From positions 202,283-256,822 of the forward strand of contig NZ_LLYB01000060.1 of assembly GCF_001440475.1 (NCBI RefSeq): DNA of 54,540 bases, in the 5' to 3' direction. The notes below the pieces were generated by a model. It searched no databases, was not told the DNA's origin, and saw only the letters and a list, made by a program, of their open reading frames with translations. Positions 17,915 through 25,550 of this stretch are shown here, piece after piece; the stretch's first letter is position 1, and each line of letters starts with the position of its first letter. A program made the translations under genes and the position numbers. This DNA comes from Bradyrhizobium lablabi. GTDB lineage: Bacteria; Pseudomonadota; Alphaproteobacteria; Rhizobiales; Xanthobacteraceae.

Positions 17915-18838
17915 TCAGACAAATTGCATTTCAACCCAGACACGATCGAAATCCCGCCGGGAGAGTGCCTCCTTGGGAATGCAGAAATGAAGGACGCCGC
18001 TCGCCGCCCAAATCATCTGTGCCTCCTCGTTGGTATATACCTGCAGCAGCAGCCGCCACTCCATATCCGCCTTGTCCCGCAAATCCTGTTCATCCTCCCA
18101 CTTGTGCGGCAGGTTCAGCAGTTGCAGCCGATGCTGCAACTCCTCATTCGAGAGGCCGAGGAAAATCGCATACGGGTCGGCGACGCCGTGAGCCTTCAAG
18201 TATCCGGCGATGAACGGTAAGTCATTGAGAGTGTATGGATAGCCGAGCAGGTGATGATTAAACACGCCCAGGAAGTTCACATCCACGCCTGTCATGACGT
18301 CGATGTAGGCATTACGCTCCGGCTCGGAGAGCCCAAGGTTCAGAATCCCCCGGGATCGCACGTCAGGCAGCGTCGGTTCCCGTGAGAAGCTTGTCTCACA
18401 GCCGCGGAATTGCAGGCGCTTGGGCAAATCAGGTGGGAGGGGAAGCTGGACGAGCGTGGCTGGATCGCCGTCGAAGTGCGACACCGTCCAGCAGGACGGA
18501 TCTCCGAGCGATTGTATGAGCCCCATCTCGTTGATCGCGCAAAAGAACGAGAGCAGGCCCGAGTGCGGGAGATGCCCTTCCTGGTCATGGGCAGCAATAT
18601 CAGCAAGGTTCACCTGACCCACGAAGGCCATGGGAGAGCCCTGCCAGGCCGGCCAGTTCTTGCCGGACGGCAGATCCGGTCTTCCTCCGAGCCTGGAGTT
18701 GCCGAGCGGCAGCTCTGCTTGATCGGTTGTTTGCCTGCAGTGCAGCCGGATCGAGGGCATGGAGAGCTGGATGATGTCATTCGCAACGCGCCCGAGCCCG
18801 GCGGCGGTCAAGCGCGCCGACAAGCTTTCAGTCTCCAT
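17915..18838 (-). CDS. DUF1963 (YwqG-like) family protein
   Basis: A 307-residue cytosolic protein with the DUF1963 pattern: GGRPDLPSGKNWPAWQGSPMAFVGQVNLADI (about residues 50-80), then HSGLLSFFCA and a C-terminal stretch LLLQVYTNEEAQMIWAASGVLHFCIPKEALSRRDFDRVW. The Pro/Trp-rich substrate-like motif, the FVGQ strand and the terminal FCIP-LSRRDF strand are the usual anchors. Members have no firm biochemical role. I selected the ATG at 18838 because GGGAG stands eight bases before it. A longer frame to 19129 exists but its extra 97 residues look like non-coding sequence. Confidence 0.8.
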   Translation of the reverse strand: METESLSARLTAAGLGRVANDIIQLSMPSIRLHCRQTTDQAELPLGNSRLGGRPDLPSGKNWPAWQGSPMAFVGQVNLADIAAHDQEGHLPHSGLLSFFCAINEMGLIQSLGDPSCWTVSHFDGDPATLVQLPLPPDLPKRLQFRGCETSFSREPTLPDVRSRGILNLGLSEPERNAYIDVMTGVDVNFLGVFNHHLLGYPYTLNDLPFIAGYLKAHGVADPYAIFLGLSNEELQHRLQLLNLPHKWEDEQDLRDKADMEWRLLLQVYTNEEAQMIWAASGVLHFCIPKEALSRRDFDRVWVEMQFV

Positions 18839-19158
18839 TCCAGCACTCCCGGTGGTCCCTGTTTTGGCGTCGCTTACGCACTCCGTCGACGATGCGCTCG
18901 AACGGTGCAAAGAACTCCGTCCCTCAAATCCGTCAGGCCGGACGGATTTTGCTGCCGACCGCGCCGGCATTGCAAGGCTGGAATTCGAGAGAGCAGATAT
19001 CTTGAAGCCGTGCCGTCGCGCGGTATCCGCTTTTCCTACGCGCCCCAGAGGACCCGGAACAGGATTGCGCTGGTCCGCCATCTCCGGGCCGATTCGCGCA
19101 CCATCGCAAGGCGCGAGGATCGGGCGCACACCACAACCTGGCGCGTCGTCAATTGCCG
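18839..19158. other. intergenic region without recognisable gene
   Basis: About 320 bp between two minus-strand genes. Reading frames run through it on both strands, but none has a ribosome site, a motif or convincing composition. I see no repeat or hairpin of note. Confidence 0.4.
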
Positions 19159-19731
19159 CTAGCGCGGGTTAGTCGAAGCTACAACCTTGGAGCTGCTCGA
19201 GGCAAAAGCGTTTCTAACGGTGGACGCCAACTTGGTCCAAGTACACGACAGCGAGCCTTTGATCGCGCACCGCTCCGATTTCGATGGTGTTGCAGTTGGA
19301 CGGCGCAAGCTGACGGGCAGCGTCGACAACTCGGGAACCTGGGGCTTTTCGGCGGCCAGCTGCTGAACCTCGGCCAACGCTGCCTCCCGCCGCTGTAATT
19401 CAAGGAAGCGCTGATATTGCGAATAGATCTGTGCGTACTCGTTCGCTGTCGGGTTCGGACCAGCTATATCGAAGCTGCGGTTCTGCAACAAATCATAGTA
19501 GGCATAACCTCCGCCCACCTTTCGTCGCCCGGCAAAACGAGCGCCGCAATCCATAATTCGCGCAACGCGCTCGTCGTCCCGAAACATCTTTCGGGTCCAC
19601 TCCGCGCATTCCTCAAAGTCCCGCGCCGCTGGAGACGAAAGGACGCTGAGCTTAACAGCGGTAATCACGAGTACCACGACTGCAACAACAGTTGCAGGAA
19701 GCTTTTCTGGGACAGCCCTTGCCGCAGACAT
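19159..19731 (-). CDS. membrane-anchored hypothetical protein, 190 aa
   Basis: A 190-residue protein with one N-terminal hydrophobic helix (residues about 12-31, ATVVAVVVLVITAVKLSVL) and a soluble remainder, so it is probably anchored with the bulk outside the cytoplasm. The central region (FEECAEWTRKMFRDDERVARIMDCGARFAG, about 39-68) has two Cys and looks folded. A helical stretch follows (YAQIYSQYQRFLELQRREAALAEVQQLAAE) and then a Ser/Thr/Pro-rich low-complexity tail of 55 residues. I do not recognise the family. There is only a weak ribosome site. Confidence 0.55.
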   Translation of the reverse strand: MSAARAVPEKLPATVVAVVVLVITAVKLSVLSSPAARDFEECAEWTRKMFRDDERVARIMDCGARFAGRRKVGGGYAYYDLLQNRSFDIAGPNPTANEYAQIYSQYQRFLELQRREAALAEVQQLAAEKPQVPELSTLPVSLRRPTATPSKSERCAIKGSLSCTWTKLASTVRNAFASSSSKVVASTNPR

Positions 19732-20129
19732 GCCAAAATATATTCCCCACTACGCCGCAGATGCGACATCTAAGGAATTTTTCGCCGCAATCCTATGGCA
19801 TGCCAGTCACAGCACGGCTTTTTTTTGACGCGACTGAGGCGCGGCTGGTTAGGAATCCTTATACCCACCTCCTTAGTCATCGTTCGCCTGCATGGCGGCG
19901 GTCGTGCCCTCGGCTGGAGCGCTCATCGCGGCACTAAAGTTGGTCCGAGCGTTCGCTTGAGATGGCGCACGCACCACAACGGGCCGTCGGAAGGTCGTCC
20001 AGCGCGCCGGAGCGCGGCCTTCAGCCTTCCAGCCAAAGTCGATAAATTCGTTTATTTTCCAACGCTTCCGCCTTTTTCAACAGGCCGAAGAAGCAGCTCG
20101 ACATCAGGTCGTGCGGTCCTGGCCTCGTG

Positions 20130-20345
20130 GTGCTGGCGTTAAGTTGGCGGGAAGTGTCCCGCCGAACGGAGGCAAGAAAGCCGTTCTCCGGGGAGAGCTC
20201 GTTATGAGCCGTTTAGCTATTGCGCAGGCAAGGCCGGAGTGTTTTCGCCGAACCTGTATGCTCATGTGCCCGTTCCTATGCATATGCACACGAGACCGCG
20301 GCTGCAGCGCCACCCGGTCTTCCCTTGTCGCGGGGTCGCGAATCC
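20130..20345. repeat. structured dispersed element (possible non-coding RNA or REP family)
   Basis: The stretch reads AAGTTGGCGGGAAGTGTCCC, GGAGGCAAGAAAGCCGTTCTCCGGGGAGAGCTCG, then GCGCAGGCAAGGCCGG and CCTGTATGCTCATGTGC paired loosely with GCACACGAGACCGCGG. Several short hairpins can be drawn. I recall a highly similar recurring block (ending in GCACACGAGACCGCGGGTGC) in many Bradyrhizobium intergenic regions, but I cannot confirm copy number or function here. Confidence 0.45.
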
Positions 20346-20351
20346 ATGTCC

Positions 20352-20430
20352 ACATCATTGCGAGCGCAGCGAAGCAATCCATCTGTCCCCGAGCCGGGCT
20401 ATGGATTGCTTCGATGCGCTCGCAATGACG
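20352..20430. repeat. REP-like inverted repeat, second copy of the 5928 family
   Basis: CATTGCGAGCGCAGCGAAGCAATCCAT on the left and ATGGATTGCTTCGATGCGCTCGCAATGACG on the right pair closely. The same end sequences and the same inner GAAGCAATCCAT / ATGGATTGCTTC pair occur at 5928-6012. Confidence 0.85.
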
Positions 20431-20520
20431 CTGAAAGGCCGCAGTGGGTCCATCGTAGGATGGATATCGCTTCGCTCCACCCATCCTGCGAGACTGTAGC
20501 GAGATCGCGCACACAGTCAG

Positions 20521-20650
20521 TCGTCATCGACCGGGCGACCCAGTAATCCAGAGACCGCAGTGATTGAACCGATAGGCCGCGGCGTACTGGATCCCCGCCG
20601 GAGCCTGTCATCGGGCGCGCATTCGCGCGACCCGTTGGCGGGGATGACGA
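20521..20650. repeat. REP-like element (CGTCATC-GACCGGGCGACCCAGTA type)
   Basis: The left end CGTCATCGACCGGGCGACCCAGTAATCC and the right end GGCGTACTGGATCCCCG ... GGGATGACG form imperfect complementary arms. A related copy sits at 25355-25466 (CCGGGCGATCCAGTATTCCAGAGACCGCA and GGCGTACTGGGTCCCC), sharing the CAGAGACCGCA block. Confidence 0.75.
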
Positions 20651-20664
20651 GTTGCGGCGCAACG

Positions 20665-21516
20665 CTACGCCTGCTTTCCTTCTTGCCCTGACATCCGCTG
20701 GATCCGCTTCGCCAGCACCTTCCAATACGTCGCCGGCCGAAACCGCTGCAAGAGATCCATGAGCCATGCATCGTTGCCGATCAGAATTCGCGGCTGGTTT
20801 TTCTCGATGCCGGCGATGATGCGTTGCGCCGCGATCGGCGGCGTGGTTTTGGCGATCGCATCGAAACGGTCGATCGATTCCGCGCGGCGCGCATTGTCGG
20901 TGATCCCGCTTCCGGTGCGGGAGTTGCGCACGATGTTGGTCAGCACGCCGCCGGGATGAACCACCGACAATTTCACCGGGCTGTCGGCCATCGAAAGTTC
21001 ATGCCGCAGGCTTTCGGAAAAACCGCGCACCGCGAATTTCGCGGCCGCATAGGCGGTCTGGCCGGGCGGGGCGATGATGCCGAAGATCGAGGACAGGTTG
21101 ACGATATGCGCCTCGCGCTGCTTCGACAGGTGCGGCAGGAACGCGCGGGTGCCGTGCACGACGCCCCAGAAATTGATGTTGAACAGCCATTCCATCTGCG
21201 CTTGGTCGACCTCGTTGAAGCTGCCCATCAGCGCGACGCCGGCATTGTTGATGACGATGTTGAGCGAGGGATGCGCAGCGATCGCCGCGTTGGCAAATTC
21301 CTGGATCTGGGCGGGCTCGCCGACATCGACACGATGGGTCGTGATGTTGCGCTTGCCGGCCGTGCCGATCTCGGCAGCGACCGCAATCAAGCCGGCCTCG
21401 TCGCGGTCGGCGAGCGCGAGGTCGCAGCCGCGCGCGGCGAGCTCGAACGCGAGGGCGCGGCCGATGCCGCTGGCGGCGCCGGTTATCGCGGCTGCGCTTC
21501 CCAGTATCGCAGTCAT
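20665..21516 (-). CDS. short-chain dehydrogenase/reductase (SDR)
   Basis: A 283-residue classical SDR. The Rossmann motif is TGAASGIG (about residues 12-19), followed by LALADRD, whose Asp after the second strand favours NAD(H). NNAG, the catalytic Ser in NLSSIFG, and Tyr/Lys in TAYAAAKFAVRGFSE are all present. The C-terminal 45 residues (WLMDLLQRFRPATYWKVLAKRIQ) are basic and amphipathic, as in SDRs that attach to membranes or act on lipids; the substrate is unknown. The ATG at 21516 gives the normal SDR N-terminus; the frame upstream to 21696 has no family similarity. Confidence 0.9.
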   Translation of the reverse strand: MTAILGSAAAITGAASGIGRALAFELAARGCDLALADRDEAGLIAVAAEIGTAGKRNITTHRVDVGEPAQIQEFANAAIAAHPSLNIVINNAGVALMGSFNEVDQAQMEWLFNINFWGVVHGTRAFLPHLSKQREAHIVNLSSIFGIIAPPGQTAYAAAKFAVRGFSESLRHELSMADSPVKLSVVHPGGVLTNIVRNSRTGSGITDNARRAESIDRFDAIAKTTPPIAAQRIIAGIEKNQPRILIGNDAWLMDLLQRFRPATYWKVLAKRIQRMSGQEGKQA

Positions 21517-21665
21517 CGGTATCTCACTCCATCGAATGAAAAAAATCGCGGGTTCCCGCAACTTTTGCAAATTGGAACCGAACCATAAAGCGGTTTCCGC
21601 TCTTAGTGTCGAGTACCCGACAGAGTGATGCTCTCGACCGATGCGACCCTTTGAATGAGGCTGAC

Positions 21666-22088
21666 ATGGGACAATCAAAGCCCTTCGAACGATCAAAACC
21701 CTCTCGCGCGACCGCCCTCATCGTTGAAGACGATCCGATGCAGCGGGACATGATCTGCCTGCTGCTGGAGGAAAGCGAGCTCGATGTCATCGAATGCGAA
21801 AGTGCGGAGGCTGCCGAACTGGTGCTGGAGCGCGCCGCCGGCAGCCTGGTCTTGATGATGACCGACGTGCAGCTTGCCGGCAATATGGACGGCGTCGAGC
21901 TCGCGCATATCGCCCGGAAATACAATCCCGAGATGGGCGTCATCGTCACCTCGGGCAAGCCGTTGCATCAGGAATTGCCTGACGGCGTGGAGTTCTGGGC
22001 CAAGCCGTGGGCTCCGCTCGACGTGATCCGCACTGCGGAACGCATGGTGTATGAACGGCGTCACCACCATGAGGCGCGCGCGCGTTAG
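21666..22088 (+). CDS. single-domain response regulator
   Basis: A 140-residue CheY-like receiver with no output domain. The acidic pair is in LIVEDDPMQRDM (about residues 18-23), the phosphoacceptor Asp in LMMTDVQLAGNMDGVELA, the conserved Ser/Thr in VIVTSGKP, and the Lys in FWAKPW. The start at 21666 is the ATG that precedes the basic linker before the first strand; a frame from 21606 is longer but lacks support. No histidine kinase is adjacent, so it is an orphan regulator whose partner must lie elsewhere. It sits between an SDR on the opposite strand and a LysE exporter. Confidence 0.88.
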   Translation: MGQSKPFERSKPSRATALIVEDDPMQRDMICLLLEESELDVIECESAEAAELVLERAAGSLVLMMTDVQLAGNMDGVELAHIARKYNPEMGVIVTSGKPLHQELPDGVEFWAKPWAPLDVIRTAERMVYERRHHHEARAR

Positions 22089-22139
22089 TGAACAGGCGTC
22101 CCGCTTCCACGGCGGATGCCGCCGTGATAATGGCAGGGC

Positions 22140-22757
22140 ATGACGCTGTCGTTCCTGTTGACCTCCCTGATCGTGGTCGCCTCGCCCGGCACCGGCGTGC
22201 TCTACACGCTGGCAGTAGCGCTGACATCGGGCGCGCGCCCTTCCGTCGCCGCGGCGTTCGGCTGCACGCTCGGCATCGTGCCGCACATGGTGGCCGCCAT
22301 GCTCGGGCTGGCCGCAGTGCTGCACACCAGCGCCCTGGCGTTCGCCGCGCTGAAATGGTGCGGCGTGCTCTATCTGCTCTACATGGCCTGGCAGGCGCTG
22401 CGCGAGACGGGTGCGCTCGCGGTCGATACGGGCGCGGCCGCGAAGGCGCGCTCCAGCCGGCGCGTCATCGTCACCGCCGTGCTGGTGAACATCCTCAATC
22501 CGAAACTGTCGATCTTCTTCCTCGCCTTCCTGCCGCAATTCGTCGCCGCCGACGAGCCGCAGCCGCTGGCCCGGATGCTGGAATTGAGCGCGGCCTTCAT
22601 GGCGATGACCTTTGCGGTGTTCGCAATCTACGGCCTGTTCGCTGCCGCGCTGCGCGACCGCGTCATCACGCGGCCCAGGGCAATGGCCTGGCTGCGCCGC
22701 AGCTTTGCCGCCGGATTTGCCGCGCTCGGCGCCAAGCTCGCATTCGCGGAGCGATAG
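22140..22757 (+). CDS. LysE/RhtB family translocator (amino acid or metabolite exporter)
   Basis: A 205-residue membrane protein with about six hydrophobic helices. The signature SPGTGVLYTLAVALTSGARPSVAAAFGCTLGI at the N-terminus and NILNPKLSIFFLAFLPQFV in the middle are diagnostic for the LysE/RhtB exporters. These export amino acids or homoserine-lactone-type compounds; the substrate is not predictable. The length is standard. It starts 51 bases after the response regulator and could share its transcript. Confidence 0.9.
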   Translation: MTLSFLLTSLIVVASPGTGVLYTLAVALTSGARPSVAAAFGCTLGIVPHMVAAMLGLAAVLHTSALAFAALKWCGVLYLLYMAWQALRETGALAVDTGAAAKARSSRRVIVTAVLVNILNPKLSIFFLAFLPQFVAADEPQPLARMLELSAAFMAMTFAVFAIYGLFAAALRDRVITRPRAMAWLRRSFAAGFAALGAKLAFAER

Positions 22758-22846
22758 ATTTTTCCCGCAGCCGTCGTTGTGGGCGCAGCGACGCAATCCA
22801 TATCCGGGCTACGGGCCCGTCGCTTTGCATTGGCCACCGCCGGAAT

Positions 22847-22872
22847 CAAAAAAGGCGGACCCTTGGCCCGCC
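22847..22872 (-). terminator. intrinsic terminator of the 22-codon Lys-rich gene
   Basis: Read on the minus strand: GGCGGGCC-AAG-GGTCCGCC followed by TTTTTT. The stem is 8 bp with one G-U pair. It lies about 65 bases past the stop codon of the tiny gene at 22938-23006 and points in the same direction. Confidence 0.85.
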
Positions 22873-22900
22873 ATTCTCCAAAATTCACCCGGAGTTGGGA

Positions 22901-22932
22901 GCCCGGGCGGAGCTGAGCACTCCACCCGGGCC
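22901..22932 (-). other. strong 3'-UTR hairpin
   Basis: GCCCGGGCGGAG and CTCCACCCGGGC form a 12-bp stem with one mismatch and a 7-base loop, between the tiny ORF stop and its terminator. This would give the transcript two stable 3' structures. Confidence 0.7.
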
Positions 22933-22937
22933 TAAAT

Positions 22938-23006
22938 TCACTTCTTCTTGGCTTTCTTGGCCTTCTTGGCCTTCTTCGCCTTCGCCTTCTTCGCTTTCTT
23001 AGCCAT
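22938..23006 (-). CDS. 22-residue Lys/Ala-only peptide gene (histone-H1-tail-like)
   Basis: The reading frame encodes Met followed only by Ala and Lys: the AKK unit repeats and the peptide ends in KKK, with 14 Lys out of 22 residues. GAGAGG stands six bases before the ATG. A stable hairpin and an intrinsic terminator follow the stop in the same direction. The codons vary between AAG/AAA and GCT/GCC/GCG, so the peptide composition, not merely a DNA repeat, appears kept. The product would be strongly cationic and resembles the tails of bacterial histone H1-like proteins, so nucleic acid binding is plausible. It is too short for most gene finders. No known protein is identified. Confidence 0.6.
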   Translation of the reverse strand: MAKKAKKAKAKKAKKAKKAKKK

Positions 23007-23434
23007 AGTATCCTCTCAAGGTTTTCATGGATTGAAACGCGACACCGAGGCATGCTTGGCGGAGGGCCAGCCTCGCAACATCCTCGATCGTGATCCCAGC
23101 AGATTCGCAGGCTGATGCCGCGTGCCGTCATGGCGTTGTCATCACGTTATCCACAGTTGTTATGCATTTTGATGCGATTTTCGGTCGAAATGCGCGCCGC
23201 CACCGCCATCCGCATCGCGCGCATCATGCTTAACGATGCCCGAACACGCGCGATCTTCATCAATTCAAAACCAAGGATTGGATTGGCCGATGGCGGTCAG
23301 GGTCCGTTAAGCGGCGCGGATGCACCTTGTTCCGCAAGACGACGGGGATCGCAGGCTAAGGGAAGTCTCGGGCGGATGTCTTGAGCGGTCGTTAGACAAG
23401 AGGGGAGACGGGGCGTGCGCGTCCTGAGTTCGCG
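23007..23434. other. intergenic region upstream of the diguanylate cyclase
   Basis: About 430 bp without a supportable gene. It contains one perfect 9-mer TTATCCACA (23147-23155), a DnaA-box match, but only one. The promoters of both the tiny Lys-rich gene and the diguanylate cyclase should lie here. Confidence 0.4.
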
Positions 23435-24658
23435 ATGCTGAGCGTTCCGACGCTGTGGACGGTGTTCGTCATCAATTTTCTGGCGCTGGGCTTGATCTGG
23501 GCCTACGTCATGCGCTGCTATCCGTCGTTCGAGGCCGCACGGTTCTGGACCGGCTCGGCATTCACGGCGGCAGCTGGCGCGGCGATGGCGACGCTGCGCG
23601 TGATCTTTCCCGATACCTTGGTGCCGCTGCTGTTCGCCGGCTCCGCGCTGATCCTGGCGATCTGCCTTGCCTCGATGGGCGTGCAGAAGTTCTTCGACCG
23701 CCCCCTGTCATGGCGCAACACCCTGCTGATCACCGGCCTCGGCACGGTCGGCCTGTGGTTCTTCAGCTTCGTCCACGACAGCGTGCCTGCGCGCATGACG
23801 GTCTTTACGATCGCCCAGACCTTGCCGATGGCGCTGAGCCTGAAGCTGTTGCTGGGCCGGCATGAGGGCCGGGTCAATCCAGGTGCCCAGCTCGCGGGCA
23901 TCGTCACGATTCTCGTCATGGCCTTGCTCGCCGTCAGGCTGGCCGGCGCGATCGCCGGCGCCGGCTTCTCCTACATGCATTTCAGCCCGGTCCAGTCGGT
24001 CGTGGTGCTGGTGCTGGTGTTCCTGTCGATGGCGCTGAATTTCGGCTTCCTGCTGATGGCGATGGACCATCTGCGCAACGAGGTTGCCGATCTCGCGCTG
24101 CTCGACGATCTCACCGGCGTCGGCAACCGCCGCTATCTGCTGCAGCGGCTGACGGAAGAATGCGTGCGCTCGGAGCGCAGCGGCCAGCCGTTCGCGCTCT
24201 TGGTAATCGATCTCGACGGCTTCAAGGGCATCAACGATACCCATGGCCACGCGGCCGGCGACGCCTGCCTGCAGCACTTCACCCTGATGGCGCAAACCCG
24301 GCTGCGGCCCGGCGACATGCTGGCGCGGACCGGCGGCGACGAGTTCTGCATCGTGCTGCCGTCCTCGACGCTGCGCGAGGGCGCCATGATCGCGCGCCGC
24401 GTGCTGGAAGTCTGCCGCGCCGACGCCGAACAATGCACCGGCAACGACATTCCGATCGCGGTATCGATCGGCGTCGCGCAATGGAGCCGCGAGATGGGCG
24501 CCTATCCCGACCGCCTGATCGCGGCCGCCGACCATGCGCTCTACGACGCCAAGAAGGCCGGCCGCAACGGCTTTGCCACCTACGACCCGGCGCCGCCGCT
24601 GGCGCCCGAACCGGCAAGCGCACCGATGCCTGATGTGGCCCTGCGCAAGCGGGCCTGA
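23435..24658 (+). CDS. membrane-bound diguanylate cyclase (GGDEF)
   Basis: A 407-residue protein with an N-terminal membrane sensor of six or seven helices (residues 1-210), then a GGDEF domain (about 225-380). The active site reads RTGGDEFCIVLP (GGDEF near residue 300). An RPGD I-site sits five residues before it, so product inhibition by cyclic di-GMP is expected. LLDDLTGVGNRR and DLDGFKGINDTHGHAAGD are the usual entry motifs. The protein makes c-di-GMP from GTP at the cytoplasmic face of the membrane. There is no EAL domain. The C-terminal 25 residues are Pro/Ala-rich. The sensory input is unknown. Confidence 0.93.
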   Translation: MLSVPTLWTVFVINFLALGLIWAYVMRCYPSFEAARFWTGSAFTAAAGAAMATLRVIFPDTLVPLLFAGSALILAICLASMGVQKFFDRPLSWRNTLLITGLGTVGLWFFSFVHDSVPARMTVFTIAQTLPMALSLKLLLGRHEGRVNPGAQLAGIVTILVMALLAVRLAGAIAGAGFSYMHFSPVQSVVVLVLVFLSMALNFGFLLMAMDHLRNEVADLALLDDLTGVGNRRYLLQRLTEECVRSERSGQPFALLVIDLDGFKGINDTHGHAAGDACLQHFTLMAQTRLRPGDMLARTGGDEFCIVLPSSTLREGAMIARRVLEVCRADAEQCTGNDIPIAVSIGVAQWSREMGAYPDRLIAAADHALYDAKKAGRNGFATYDPAPPLAPEPASAPMPDVALRKRA

Positions 24659-24695
24659 GGCATGCTACTTAAGGGTCCGTCACCGGACCTCGCAC

Positions 24696-25319
24696 ATGAA
24701 TCTCCGTCTCGTCGCGGCTTCACTGTTCGTCCTCGCACTTCCCGCGTGCGCCTCCGCGCAAACGCCGGACCTCGCCGCCATCGCACGCACATCCGGCACG
24801 CCTGACATTCCCGGCCTGAAGATGGTCTGGCTGGCGCCGTGGGGCGACCTCGCCAAGTCCCATCCGTGGCGCAACATCATCGTGCACCAGACCGAAGGCC
24901 CGGCCGGCTCGGCGCGCGGCGGCGCGCAGGCGCAGTCGAAGAACCCGACGCGGCGCGGCGTGATGGTCTGGGTGGAAACCGACGGCACGGTGTACTGGGC
25001 GGTCGGCGAACATCTCGTCCCGACCCATGGCGACGGCGCCAACCGCAACGACAACAAGTATATCGACAACGGCCCGACCTATCGGCAGGTGGTCGGCAAC
25101 AATTCCGTCGGCGTCGAATTCGCCGGCAACTATCCCGACGTGACCCGTGGCCCAACTGATGCACAAATTGCGGCGTGGAAAATCCTGGCGAAGGTGCTGC
25201 GCGCGCGCTACGGCATCCCGCTCGATCGCGTCTACGCGCACAACTGGATCGACTACAAGGATGCCCGCTATTGCGAGGGGTGTGAGCTTGCAAAGATGGC
25301 GCGGGAGTGGGGAGAGTAG
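24696..25319 (+). CDS. N-acetylmuramoyl-L-alanine amidase-like protein (Amidase_2), exported
   Basis: A 207-residue exported protein. The ATG at 24696 opens a signal peptide (MNLRLVAASLFVLALPACASAQ). The first zinc ligand is His64 in NIIVHQTEGPAGS. The remaining ligands fit VYAHNWIDYKDARYCEGC, which has both His and Cys near the C-terminus. VETDGTVYWAVGEHLVPTHG and NSVGVEFAGNYPDV are typical of the amidase_2/PGRP fold. It probably cuts the amide bond between muramic acid and the stem peptide, or a related bond. It follows the diguanylate cyclase by 37 bases in the same direction. Confidence 0.85.
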   Translation: MNLRLVAASLFVLALPACASAQTPDLAAIARTSGTPDIPGLKMVWLAPWGDLAKSHPWRNIIVHQTEGPAGSARGGAQAQSKNPTRRGVMVWVETDGTVYWAVGEHLVPTHGDGANRNDNKYIDNGPTYRQVVGNNSVGVEFAGNYPDVTRGPTDAQIAAWKILAKVLRARYGIPLDRVYAHNWIDYKDARYCEGCELAKMAREWGE

Positions 25320-25354
25320 GTTGGGGCGTGATGTTGGGCGCTCAGCCACCCGGT

Positions 25355-25466
25355 TGTCGTCGCCCGGCTTGACCGGGCGATCCAGTATTCCAGAGACCGC
25401 AATTATTGCGCGGTCACTTACGACGGCCTCGGCGTACTGGGTCCCCCGCTTTCGCGGAGGACGACA
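25355..25466. repeat. REP-like element, relative of the 20521 copy
   Basis: GTCGTCGCCCGG on the left and GCGGAGGACGAC on the right form the outer arms, with CGATCCAGTATTCC and GGCGTACTGGGTCCC as inner arms. The block CAGAGACCGCA is shared with 20521-20650. It lies between convergent genes. Confidence 0.75.
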
Positions 25467-25497
25467 GCAGGGGTGGTGAGACAGCTTCCCTCAAAAA

Positions 25498-25524
25498 CAA
25501 AAAAGCCGGCGTTGCCGCCGGCTT
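25498..25524 (-). terminator. intrinsic terminator of rpoH
   Basis: Minus-strand reading AAAGCCGGCGGCAACGCCGGCTTTTTTG: a GCCGGC stem with a short loop and a run of six T. It lies 27 bases after the rpoH stop. Confidence 0.9.
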
Positions 25525-25550
25525 TCATTATTCGATACCTCTACCGCGAA

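Larger units (their letters stand above)
19732..20664. other. repeat-rich intergenic region
   Basis: About 930 bp with no gene I can support. The first 400 bp show nothing recognisable. The remainder holds three repeat elements listed separately: a structured element (20130-20345), a REP-like copy (20352-20430) and a second REP type (20521-20650). Confidence 0.6.

Noticed and set aside
23147..23155. Perfect DnaA-box 9-mer TTATCCACA
   Set aside because: Only one copy, no A/T-rich unwinding region and no neighbouring boxes, so not an origin.
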